From contig JBCCMQ010000021.1 in the NCBI GenBank assembly GCA_039026235.1, forward strand, positions 1 to 50,279: a DNA stretch of 50,279 bases, read 5' to 3'. The position numbers and the translations under genes are program-made. The first letter of the stretch is position 1. Each line of letters begins with the position of its first letter. The stretch comes from JBCCMQ01 sp039026235. Lineage in GTDB: Bacteria > Pseudomonadota > Alphaproteobacteria > Rhodobacterales > Rhodobacteraceae. Shown here in pieces: positions 1-9,391 of this stretch. The notes under the pieces were generated by a model, which had not been told where the DNA came from, searched no databases, and was given only the letters and a program-made list of their open reading frames with translations.

Positions 1-1711
<1,711 letters not shown>

Positions 1712-1749
1712 TCCGGCAGGCCCCTTGCCCACCGGACCTAAATTAGGGG

Positions 1750-2856
1750 CTATTCTGCGGCGTCGACGCGCCCATAGGCACCTTCGGCCATTTCTTCGGC
1801 CTCGATCGATTCGAAAAGGGCCTTGAAGTTGCCTTCGCCAAAACCATCGTCACCCTTGCGCTGGATGAACTCAAAGAAGATCGGGCCGATCACGGTCTTC
1901 GAGAAAATCTGCAGCAGGATCTTGGTCTCACCTCCGTCTACCACGCCCTCACCGTCAATCAGGATGCCATGCTGGCGCATCCGGTCCAACGGCTCTTCGT
2001 GGCCTGCCACACGATCCTTCGACAGCTTATAGTAGCTGTCAGGCGGTCCTGGCATGAAGCGCACGCCCCGGTCCGCTATGGCATCGACGGACGCATAGAT
2101 ATCGCGTGCACCGACCGCGATGTGCTGAATTCCTTCGCCGTTGTATTTCTTGAGGTAATTGACGATCTGGCCAGTTTCACCCCGGTCTTCATTGATCGGA
2201 ATACGGATCCGACCACAAGGAGATGTCAACGCCCGGCTGAGCAGGCCAGTGTACTTGCCTTCAATGTCGAAGAAGCGAATTTCCTTGAAGTTGAAAAGGG
2301 ATCCGTAGAACGAGAACCAGACGTCCATGTTTCCCTTGAAGACGTTATGCGTCAGATGGTCGAGGTAATAGAAACCTACGCCTTCGGGATTGGCGGTTCC
2401 ATGCCAGTTAAACTCGGCGTTGTAGGGGCTCTCGTCCGCGTAGTTATCGATGAAATAGATCAAGCTGCCGCCGATCCCCACAATTGCAGGAACGTCCAGG
2501 GCTTTGTCGGACCGCTCATAAGGTTCCGCGCCTTTTGATACGGCATGGCTGAACGCATGCGCCGCGTCTGCGACACGCCAGCCCATGGAGGGTGCACAGG
2601 GCCCGTGGGCATCGACGAAGGCGGACGCGTGGCTGCCGGGCTCTGCGTTGATCAGATAGCTCACATCCCCCTGCTGCCAGAGTTCGATATTCTTAGTCTT
2701 ATGGGTCGCGACATGGGTGTAGCCCATCCGTGAGAATGCGACGCGCAGTTCTTCGGGATCGGTATGTGCGAATTCGACAAATTCAAAGCCGTCGGTTCCA
2801 GCGGGATTGTCTGCTGAGATTTCTGACCGAGGGGCGTCGTGCGGGAAAGGGCCCAT
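1750..2856 (-). CDS. hppD: 4-hydroxyphenylpyruvate dioxygenase
   Basis: This enzyme converts 4-hydroxyphenylpyruvate to homogentisate in tyrosine and phenylalanine breakdown and uses a non-haem Fe(II). The 368-residue protein has the usual two vicinal-oxygen-chelate halves. The 2-His-1-Glu iron ligands can be read as LDHLTH near residue 165, IQHIAVG near 244 and FFEFIQ near 328, close to the positions known for bacterial HPPD. The start chosen is the ATG at 2856 with AGGAG about ten bases upstream; a longer frame to 2925 would run into the divergent promoter region. The gene is transcribed away from an Lrp-type regulator, which probably controls it. No homogentisate dioxygenase or fumarylacetoacetase is nearby. 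Confidence 0.95.
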   Translation of the reverse strand: MGPFPHDAPRSEISADNPAGTDGFEFVEFAHTDPEELRVAFSRMGYTHVATHKTKNIELWQQGDVSYLINAEPGSHASAFVDAHGPCAPSMGWRVADAAHAFSHAVSKGAEPYERSDKALDVPAIVGIGGSLIYFIDNYADESPYNAEFNWHGTANPEGVGFYYLDHLTHNVFKGNMDVWFSFYGSLFNFKEIRFFDIEGKYTGLLSRALTSPCGRIRIPINEDRGETGQIVNYLKKYNGEGIQHIAVGARDIYASVDAIADRGVRFMPGPPDSYYKLSKDRVAGHEEPLDRMRQHGILIDGEGVVDGGETKILLQIFSKTVIGPIFFEFIQRKGDDGFGEGNFKALFESIEAEEMAEGAYGRVDAAE

Positions 2857-2907
2857 GATATTACTCCTGTCGGTTTCATCTGTACTAACACACGCGCAAC
2901 GCGGAGT

Positions 2908-2964
2908 GCGCGCGAAAATAATCAATCTTTCCCTTCTACATGCGCGTTTTGCGCGCTAAATAAT
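2908..2964. promoter_or_regulatory. Candidate operator: two direct repeats in the hppD-lrp intergenic region
   Basis: Two near-identical elements, GCGCGCGAAAATAAT (2908-2922) and GCGCGCTAAATAAT (2951-2964), lie 43 bases apart, about four helical turns, on the same face of the DNA between the divergent hppD and lrp starts. The second also forms a small dyad with the preceding TGCGCGTTTT. Lrp/AsnC octamers commonly bind several phased, AT-flanked sites and autoregulate. That these are the sites is inference. Confidence 0.4.
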
Positions 2965-2970
2965 GAAGAA

Positions 2971-3444
2971 ATGCAGGAATCACGCACACAGATCGACCGT
3001 ACCGATCGGGCACTTTTGGCTGCGCTGCAACGCGACGCCCATCTTACGGCCGAAGAGCTGGGTAAGCTCTTGAACCTGTCCGCAAGCCAGGCCGGCCGGC
3101 GACGCCAGCGCCTGGAGCAGAACGGGTTCATACGCGGCTATGGTGCCAGGCTTGAACCGGCGGCAATCGGCTTGGGGGTTCAGGCATTTGTCCAGGTCCA
3201 GATGGAACGACACGAGCCCGAGGCAACGGCGGTCTTCACGCGCAAGGTAAAGGAACAGCCAGAGGTGGTCAGCGTCTGGGTTTTGACCGGGGAAGCCGAC
3301 TACATGCTTCGTGTTTGGTGCACCGATCTCGCCGCATTGAATCATCTTATTCACCAGGTGATCCTACCCCACAGTGGCGTTGCGCGCGTCCAAAGCCAGA
3401 TTGTTATGGACCAGCCCAAAACGGACGCAGCATTGCCGCTCTAA
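2971..3444 (+). CDS. Lrp/AsnC family transcriptional regulator
   Basis: A 157-residue protein with the family layout. The N-terminal winged helix-turn-helix begins IDRTDRALLAALQRDAHLTAE and continues through the recognition helix LSASQAGRRRQRLEQNGFI. The C-terminal RAM effector domain starts near residue 65 (VQAFVQVQMERHEPEA). The start taken is the ATG at 2971, which puts the DNA-binding domain at the usual distance from the N-terminus; the frame stays open upstream to 2839 but those residues are not Lrp-like. By position the likely target is the divergent hppD gene and the likely effector an aromatic amino acid or 4-hydroxyphenylpyruvate. Both are inferred. Confidence 0.9.
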   Translation: MQESRTQIDRTDRALLAALQRDAHLTAEELGKLLNLSASQAGRRRQRLEQNGFIRGYGARLEPAAIGLGVQAFVQVQMERHEPEATAVFTRKVKEQPEVVSVWVLTGEADYMLRVWCTDLAALNHLIHQVILPHSGVARVQSQIVMDQPKTDAALPL

Positions 3445-3541
3445 GGCGCTTTGGACCGCAGTGGTGACAATTGATCGTCGTCGCGTTCGAATTCGCAGGA
3501 CTGGAACCCAAGATTTACGTTAGGAGTTTAGACTCAAAGCC

Positions 3542-5440
3542 ATGGATGATTTTCTGTTCAACGCCTCCGTCTTTCTGATGGCGGCCGTGATCGCGGTTCC
3601 GATCGCGTCACGGCTTGGGCTTGGGTCTGTGCTTGGTTACCTGGCCGCGGGTCTGATTATCGGTCCGGGTCTTGGCCTTGTTGGCGGCGAGGTTGAAGAT
3701 CTGCGCCACTTTGCCGAATTCGGCGTCGTGATGATGCTGTTCCTGATCGGGCTGGAGCTTGAGCCGCGCGCGCTTTGGGATATGCGTGACCGCCTGATTG
3801 GGCTCGGCGGCTTACAGATTGGTCTCACGCTTCTCGCCATTGCGGGTTTTGCCTTAATGCTCGGCCAGACCTGGCAGACTTCACTGGCCATCGGCATGAT
3901 CTTTGCCCTCAGTTCGACCGCGATTGTCCTTCAGACCCTGACTGAGAAAGGCCTGATGCAGACCGCTGGCGGCCGGGCATCCTTTTCGGTGCTTCTGACC
4001 CAGGACATCGCGGTTATCCCGATGCTCGCACTGCTGCCGCTTCTCGCCGTACCGGCGGTGATGAGCTTTGCGCCCGATGGCTCCGTCGTGCGGCCGGACA
4101 CGGAAGCACATATTGAGGATGCCCATCACGGTCTCAGTCTTGTCGAAGGCTTGCCGGGCTGGGGCGTCACGCTTGTAACGATCGGCGTGATCTTGGGCGT
4201 CATCCTGGCGGGGAGGTATCTGATCGGACCGATCTTCCGCTTTATCTATCACACGCGCCTGCGTGAGATGTATGTGGCAATCGCCCTGCTGATCGTCATC
4301 GGAATTGCCTTTCTGATGACACTGGTCGGGCTATCGCCAGCCCTTGGCACATTCCTGGCAGGTGTGGTTCTGGCCAACTCGGAATTTCGGCATGAGATGG
4401 AGGCGAACCTTGAACCCTTTAAGGGCCTCTTGCTTGGCCTATTCTTCATTACCGTGGGTGCCGGGATCAATGTCGGACGGCTAGCTGACGATCTGGGCAC
4501 TATACTCGGCCTGGCCCTTGCCATTATGGCGCTTAAGGGTGTCATCCTCTTTGGTCTTGCGCTTCTTTTCGGTCTACGCCGCCGGGACCGTTGGCTTTTC
4601 ACGCTCGGTCTTGCGCAGGCTGGCGAATTCGGCTTCGTCCTCATAAGTTTTGCAACGCAGACGAACGCTTTAGGCGACGCACTGGGCAGCCTTCTGTTGC
4701 TTGTCGTGGCAATGTCGATGCTGCTGACACCGCTGTTCTTCATTGTCTACGAGCTTGTGTCGCGTCGGCTTGGAGAGCCAGTCGAGATATCCGAAAGTGA
4801 CACTGTCGCCCCACGCGGAAGGATCATCGTGGCAGGCATCGGGCGGTTCGGTCAGGTCGTCAACCGCATGGTGCAGATGGCGGGGTATGAGACCACTGTG
4901 TTGGACAACAACATCAACACAATCCGCCTGATGCGCCGCTTCGGGTTCAAGGGCTATTTCGGCGATCTGACCCGGACCGACGTGCTCCATGCCGCCGGAC
5001 TGGACGATGCAAGCATTCTGGTTGTGACCATGGACGGCAAGGCGGACGCGATCAAGCTTGTCGAATATGCCCGTAAGGCGAGACCGGATCTTTTCATCGT
5101 GGCCCGGGCTCACGACCGGGTGCATGTCTACGAACTCTATCGGGCCGGAGCAGACAAGATCGTCCGCGAGATGTTCGACAGTTCGCTTCGCGCGGGGCGT
5201 TATGTGCTGGAGGGGATGGGCATGTCGGACTTCGACGCTTCAGAGCTTGAACGCACGTTCTATCAACTCGACCGGGCTGCGATGCGCGAACTGGCAGAGC
5301 TTTGGGTTCCCGGGGTGCCGGTCGAAGAAAACGCGGCCTACCTGGAGCGCGCGCATCAGCTGAACCGCGATCTTGAGACCGCGCTTGTCAGGGAACTGGA
5401 TGACGCGCCCGAAGATGACCACCCACGGGCAGCCGAGTGA
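3542..5440 (+). CDS. Kef-type K+/H+ antiporter (CPA2 family with RCK domain)
   Basis: The 632-residue inner-membrane protein has a hydrophobic N-terminal part of about 400 residues with some 12-13 helices, typical of CPA2 cation/proton antiporters. A cytoplasmic RCK/TrkA-N domain follows from about residue 425 (GRIIVAGIGRFGQVV, a Rossmann GxGxxG loop). KefB/KefC proteins of this layout export K+ in exchange for H+ and are gated by nucleotide or glutathione adducts on the RCK domain. The C-terminal tail is acidic. The start at 3542 has AGGAG about 15 bases upstream. No KefF/KefG-type ancillary oxidoreductase is adjacent, so whether it is glutathione-gated cannot be said. Confidence 0.9.
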   Translation: MDDFLFNASVFLMAAVIAVPIASRLGLGSVLGYLAAGLIIGPGLGLVGGEVEDLRHFAEFGVVMMLFLIGLELEPRALWDMRDRLIGLGGLQIGLTLLAIAGFALMLGQTWQTSLAIGMIFALSSTAIVLQTLTEKGLMQTAGGRASFSVLLTQDIAVIPMLALLPLLAVPAVMSFAPDGSVVRPDTEAHIEDAHHGLSLVEGLPGWGVTLVTIGVILGVILAGRYLIGPIFRFIYHTRLREMYVAIALLIVIGIAFLMTLVGLSPALGTFLAGVVLANSEFRHEMEANLEPFKGLLLGLFFITVGAGINVGRLADDLGTILGLALAIMALKGVILFGLALLFGLRRRDRWLFTLGLAQAGEFGFVLISFATQTNALGDALGSLLLLVVAMSMLLTPLFFIVYELVSRRLGEPVEISESDTVAPRGRIIVAGIGRFGQVVNRMVQMAGYETTVLDNNINTIRLMRRFGFKGYFGDLTRTDVLHAAGLDDASILVVTMDGKADAIKLVEYARKARPDLFIVARAHDRVHVYELYRAGADKIVREMFDSSLRAGRYVLEGMGMSDFDASELERTFYQLDRAAMRELAELWVPGVPVEENAAYLERAHQLNRDLETALVRELDDAPEDDHPRAAE

Positions 5441-5570
5441 TGCTGACCACCGACCGATCGTACGTCATTTAGGGAGCCGTGCGCCCCGGGTGATTTTTGG
5501 CCCGACGAAATAACCTTCGACAGAACCACGGCACCTTTGGTGACGTAAGGCGCGGAAAGCACAAGCGCGT

Positions 5571-6590
5571 TTAGCCATCGGAAACTCCGGCCTCGGCGAA
5601 TGTCGCCATGCCCGAATGGCAGGCAACGGCCGCCTGCAGGATCGAAATGGCCAACGTCGCGCCCGACCCCTCGCCCAACCTTAGGCCGAGCGCCAAAAGC
5701 GGATCGAGACCCAAATGATCAAGCAATCGGGCGTGGGCCTGTTCGTCGGATAGATGACCCGCAACGACATGGTCGAGCGCGCCCGGATTAAGCGCGTAAA
5801 GCACCGCGGCGGCCGCACTGGCGATAAACCCGTCGAGCACAACGGGAATGCGATGAAGCCGGGCCGCCAGCATGGCACCCGCCATCGCGGCCACCTCACG
5901 CCCTCCAAGGCAACGCAGCGCGTCAAGAGGTCCCGCAATGGACGCAGAGTTGGTCGCCAACCCCCGGCCGACGATCGCGACCTTGTGTGCCACCCCTTCC
6001 GCATCAAGCCCGGTGCCCTTTCCGGCCCAGTCTTTGGGCGCGCCACCGAACAGCGCAAGGCAAAGCGCGGCGGCGACCGTTGTGTTTCCGATCCCCATCT
6101 CTCCAACGACGAGAACATCCGCGTCCTCACTGACCGCCTGGGTACCCGCGTTGATAGCCGACAAAAGGTCCGCTGCGTCCATCGCCGGGCCGTGGGTGAA
6201 ATCGGCAGTCGGCCGTTGGAGATCCAGGGCCAGCACATCAAGGCGGGCACCCACAGTCTGCGCAAGCTGGTTAATCGCGGCGCCCCCTGCTTCAAAATTG
6301 CCCACCATCTGGGCGGTGACTTCCCTGGGAAACGCTGAAATGCCCTGGGCCGTGACGCCATGGTTGCCGGCAAAGATGACCACCTGCGGCGCGTTGATAC
6401 GCGGCGTGGGCGTGCGCTGCCATGCGGCAAGCCACAGAGCGAGTTCCTCCAGCCGTCCCAGCGCCCCGAGCGGCTTGGTCAGCACCGCGTTGCGCGCGGC
6501 AGCCGCGTCACGCGCCGCCCTGTCCGGCGCGGGCAGATCACGGATCGCTTCCGCGACATCGTCAAGCGAGCGAAACGAAACCGATGTCAT
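5571..6590 (-). CDS. cobT: Nicotinate-nucleotide-dimethylbenzimidazole phosphoribosyltransferase
   Basis: CobT transfers phosphoribose from nicotinate mononucleotide to 5,6-dimethylbenzimidazole to give alpha-ribazole phosphate, the lower-ligand branch of cobalamin synthesis. The 339-residue product shows the family motifs KPLGALGRLEELA near the N-terminus, FAGNHGVTAQG, VGEMGIGNTT, and the C-terminal GMATFAEAGVSDG whose Glu is the proposed catalytic base. The ATG at 6590 is preferred because GGAG sits six bases upstream; the ATG at 6602 has its purine run too close. It is divergent from cobS with only about 75 bases between starts. I see no cobalamin riboswitch there, and the space is too short for one. 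Confidence 0.94.
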   Translation of the reverse strand: MTSVSFRSLDDVAEAIRDLPAPDRAARDAAAARNAVLTKPLGALGRLEELALWLAAWQRTPTPRINAPQVVIFAGNHGVTAQGISAFPREVTAQMVGNFEAGGAAINQLAQTVGARLDVLALDLQRPTADFTHGPAMDAADLLSAINAGTQAVSEDADVLVVGEMGIGNTTVAAALCLALFGGAPKDWAGKGTGLDAEGVAHKVAIVGRGLATNSASIAGPLDALRCLGGREVAAMAGAMLAARLHRIPVVLDGFIASAAAAVLYALNPGALDHVVAGHLSDEQAHARLLDHLGLDPLLALGLRLGEGSGATLAISILQAAVACHSGMATFAEAGVSDG

Positions 6591-6664
6591 GCGGGTCTCC
6601 ATTGCCTCGGGCTGAGCTGCTGTTTACCTGTTGACCGAACAGAGGAAAGACGAAAACCACGCAC

Positions 6665-7447
6665 GTGCGGCTTCGGACCGACATATTGGGCACGCTCTGG
6701 CACGATTTCCTGTCCGCAGTTGGCCTGTTGACGCGTCTGCCGATCCCTGTGGACGCCAAGCGCGCGACGGCGCGCAGGGGGCATTCGGCCTGGGCCTATC
6801 CTCTGGTCGGGCTGTTGGTCGGCGGGCTTGCGGGCGCCGCGGGTCAGTTCGCTCTGGGGGCGGGGGTTACCCCCAGCGTTGCCGCCGTAGTGGTACTCGG
6901 CGTAGCGGTCGCCGTCACAGGCGCGCTTCACGAAGACGGATTGGCTGATACGGCGGATGGGTTCTGGGGCGGCTGGAGCCGCGAAAGGCGCCTTGAGATT
7001 ATGCGCGACAGCAGGATCGGAACCTTTGGGGTTCTGGCCCTGGTCCTGTGCACTCTCGGCCGCTGGGCAGCACTCGTCGCCTTGATCGACACTGGCACGC
7101 AGATGATCGCCGTCGCCGCCGCCACATCCGGGATCAGCCGCGTGCCGATGGTCATACTGATGGGGTGGCTTCCGATGGCGCGCAACGACGGATTGGCGGT
7201 TTCGACCGGCGCAACCGATCCGGCCACGGGCGTCGCCGCGACCGTTCTCGGAAGTATCTTCTTTATGATGTGTATTGGGACGCCGCCATTTCTGGGCGCA
7301 GCGCTCGTCTGTATTTTCTGCGGGATTGGCGTTGGCTGGATCGCCCTGCGCAAGATCGGCGGCCAAACGGGCGATGTTCTGGGTGCCAGTCAGCAGATCT
7401 GCGAATTCGCGCTGCTCGCCTATCTGGCGGCGTATTTCACGGCCTAG
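6665..7447 (+). CDS. cobS: Adenosylcobinamide-GDP ribazoletransferase (cobalamin synthase)
   Basis: CobS joins adenosylcobinamide-GDP with alpha-ribazole (phosphate) in the membrane, the last or penultimate step of cobalamin assembly. The 260-residue protein is strongly hydrophobic with several helices. It carries the diagnostic acidic motif HEDGLADTADGFWGG near residue 90, followed by RDSRIGTFG. The start is a GTG at 6665; an AGAGGAAAG run lies about 15 bases upstream, rather far, so a nearby downstream start is possible. It pairs functionally with the divergent cobT. Confidence 0.92.
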   Translation: MRLRTDILGTLWHDFLSAVGLLTRLPIPVDAKRATARRGHSAWAYPLVGLLVGGLAGAAGQFALGAGVTPSVAAVVVLGVAVAVTGALHEDGLADTADGFWGGWSRERRLEIMRDSRIGTFGVLALVLCTLGRWAALVALIDTGTQMIAVAAATSGISRVPMVILMGWLPMARNDGLAVSTGATDPATGVAATVLGSIFFMMCIGTPPFLGAALVCIFCGIGVGWIALRKIGGQTGDVLGASQQICEFALLAYLAAYFTA

Positions 7448-7558
7448 CTACCCTGCGAAAAAACCAACTGGTGACGGTCCAACTAACTGCGCAAACGCTG
7501 GCAAGACCAGAGACTTCAAGCTGCATTGCCATGCGATCTTGGTATCCGAAAGGCGGCT

Positions 7559-8248
7559 TCAGCCCGCGCCGGTCACACTCTCACGCAGGGCTTGAATATT
7601 TTCCCGGTACGGCCCCGGATCTGAAGCCGAACCGCCTTTAAAAATCGCCGAACCCGCCACAAGGACGTTGGCGCCGGCGTTGCAGACCGCAGCCGCCTTA
7701 GTTGTTGTTACCCCGCCGTCAATCTCAATATGGATCGGCCGGTCACCCACCATGGCGCGCAATTGCGCGACCTTGTCGATCTGGTTTTCGATGAAACTCT
7801 GCCCGCCAAAGCCTGGATTGACGGTCATGACGCAAATCAGGTCGACGAGATCGAGCAGGTTTTCAACGGCGGCGGCGGGGGTGCCAGGATTGATTGCCAC
7901 GCCAGCCCGGGCGCCCGCCGCCCGGATGGCTTGGAGTGTCCGGTGGATATGCGGCCCGGCCTCGACATGGGCGGTGATGATGTCTGCACCGGACCGGGCG
8001 AAGGCATCAATGTAAGGATCGACAGGTGCGATCATCAGATGCACATCCATCACGGTCTTTATGTGCGGTCGGATCGACGCGCATGTGGCGGGACCAAAAG
8101 TTATATTGGGCACGAAATGCCCGTCCATAACGTCGACATGTATCCAATCGGCACCGGCCGCCTCAACCGCCGCAATCTCGCGCCCGAAATCGGCGAAATC
8201 GGCGGAAAGAATGCTGGGAGCAATCTTTAGGGTGCGGTCGAAACCCAT
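7559..8248 (-). CDS. rpe: Ribulose-phosphate 3-epimerase
   Basis: Rpe interconverts ribulose 5-phosphate and xylulose 5-phosphate in the pentose phosphate and Calvin pathways. The 229-residue TIM barrel shows the conserved APSILSADF start, WIHVDVMDGHFVPN, DVHLMI, MTVNPGFGGQSFI, and IDGGV before the phosphate-binding end. These supply the expected metal-binding His and Asp residues. The start at 8248 has AAGGAACG about seven bases upstream; an in-frame extension to 8320 has no family similarity. It stands alone, reading away from deoC. A housekeeping role is most likely. Confidence 0.95.
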   Translation of the reverse strand: MGFDRTLKIAPSILSADFADFGREIAAVEAAGADWIHVDVMDGHFVPNITFGPATCASIRPHIKTVMDVHLMIAPVDPYIDAFARSGADIITAHVEAGPHIHRTLQAIRAAGARAGVAINPGTPAAAVENLLDLVDLICVMTVNPGFGGQSFIENQIDKVAQLRAMVGDRPIHIEIDGGVTTTKAAAVCNAGANVLVAGSAIFKGGSASDPGPYRENIQALRESVTGAG

Positions 8249-8397
8249 TGGCGGTCGTTCCTTCTGACGCCATATCCCTAACGGCCTGTGCTTCGAATTG
8301 AAACCCGGCGGCGACCGCACCGCTCTTTCGGCCGAGGCGCTTGCGCGCGTCTGCGGCCCGTGCGACCTTTGAGGTGTTGATCTACAGGAGGCGGCCC

Positions 8398-9387
8398 GTG
8401 CCCGAGGTCCTCACCAAAGCCGCAATGAAACTGCCGCAGGTGCATGAGGCCCGCAATCCGGGGATGGCGCTGGACCTCGACTGGGTGGCGGGCGTGCAGG
8501 CGAATACGTCGGCGATCGAACGGCGGGCGGCGACGCTGCCCGGGCGGCGGTCGGTCAAGAAGGCCTATCAGGCGGCGTGGATGCTAAAAGCGATCACCAT
8601 GATCGACCTGACGACGCTGGCTGGAGACGATACCACGGGGCGTGTGCAGCGGCTTTGCGCCAAGGCGCGCCAGCCGGTGCGGCCCGATCTACTTGAGGCA
8701 CTCGGCGCCCCTGCGGTCACCACCGGCGCCGTCTGCGTCTACCACGACATGGTGGAGACGGCGGTGGACGCCCTGAAGGGCACCGGCATTCCCGTCGCGG
8801 CAGTTTCGACGGGGTTTCCGGCCGGTCTGTCGCCTTTTCATCTGCGGCTCGCTGAGATCGGCGAGAGCGTTCAGGCAGGGGCCGAAGAGATCGACATCGT
8901 GATCTCGCGCCGTCACGTGCTGAGCGGAAACTGGCAGGCGCTCTACGATGAGATGCGCGCCTTTCGCGAGGCCTGCGGCGAGGCGCATGTGAAGGCGATC
9001 CTTGCCACCGGCGAGCTTGGCAGCCTGCGCAACGTCGGCCGGGCCAGCCTTGTGTGCATGATGGCCGGGGCGGATTTCATCAAGACCTCCACCGGCAAGG
9101 AAAGCGTCAACGCCACTCTGCCTGTCAGCCTTGTGATGATCCGCGCGATCCGCGAATTTCACGAACGCACGGGCTACCGCGTGGGTTACAAACCCGCGGG
9201 CGGGATATCGAAGGCCAAGGACGCCGTGACCTATCTGACGCTGATCAAGGATGAGTTGGGCGACCGCTGGCTTCAGCCCGACCTTTTCCGCTTCGGCGCC
9301 TCGTCCCTTCTGGGCGATATCGAGCGCCAGCTGGAACACCATGTGACCGGGTACTACTCGGCCGCCAACCGCCATCCGATGGGGTAA
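8398..9387 (+). CDS. deoC: Deoxyribose-phosphate aldolase
   Basis: DeoC cleaves 2-deoxyribose 5-phosphate to glyceraldehyde 3-phosphate and acetaldehyde in deoxynucleoside catabolism. The 329-residue protein has the Schiff-base lysine in FIKTSTGK, the second active-site lysine in VGYKPAGGI and the motif VKAILATGEL. It is longer than the E. coli enzyme, with about 60 extra N-terminal residues, as in many alphaproteobacterial and animal forms. The GTG at 8398 is chosen because AGGAGG stands six to seven bases before it. The following aldehyde dehydrogenase begins four bases after the stop, so the two form an operon. Their DNA looks more GC-rich by eye than the flanking genes. Confidence 0.94.
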   Translation: MPEVLTKAAMKLPQVHEARNPGMALDLDWVAGVQANTSAIERRAATLPGRRSVKKAYQAAWMLKAITMIDLTTLAGDDTTGRVQRLCAKARQPVRPDLLEALGAPAVTTGAVCVYHDMVETAVDALKGTGIPVAAVSTGFPAGLSPFHLRLAEIGESVQAGAEEIDIVISRRHVLSGNWQALYDEMRAFREACGEAHVKAILATGELGSLRNVGRASLVCMMAGADFIKTSTGKESVNATLPVSLVMIRAIREFHERTGYRVGYKPAGGISKAKDAVTYLTLIKDELGDRWLQPDLFRFGASSLLGDIERQLEHHVTGYYSAANRHPMG

Positions 9388-9391
9388 GGCC

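Noticed and set aside
5461..5547. TACGTCA ... TGACGTA inverted repeat between kef and cobT
   Set aside because: The seven-base arms are about 73 bases apart between convergent genes; chance is the simpler explanation.
6591..6664. Cobalamin riboswitch between cobT and cobS
   Set aside because: The interval is only about 75 bases and has no B12-box-like sequence.
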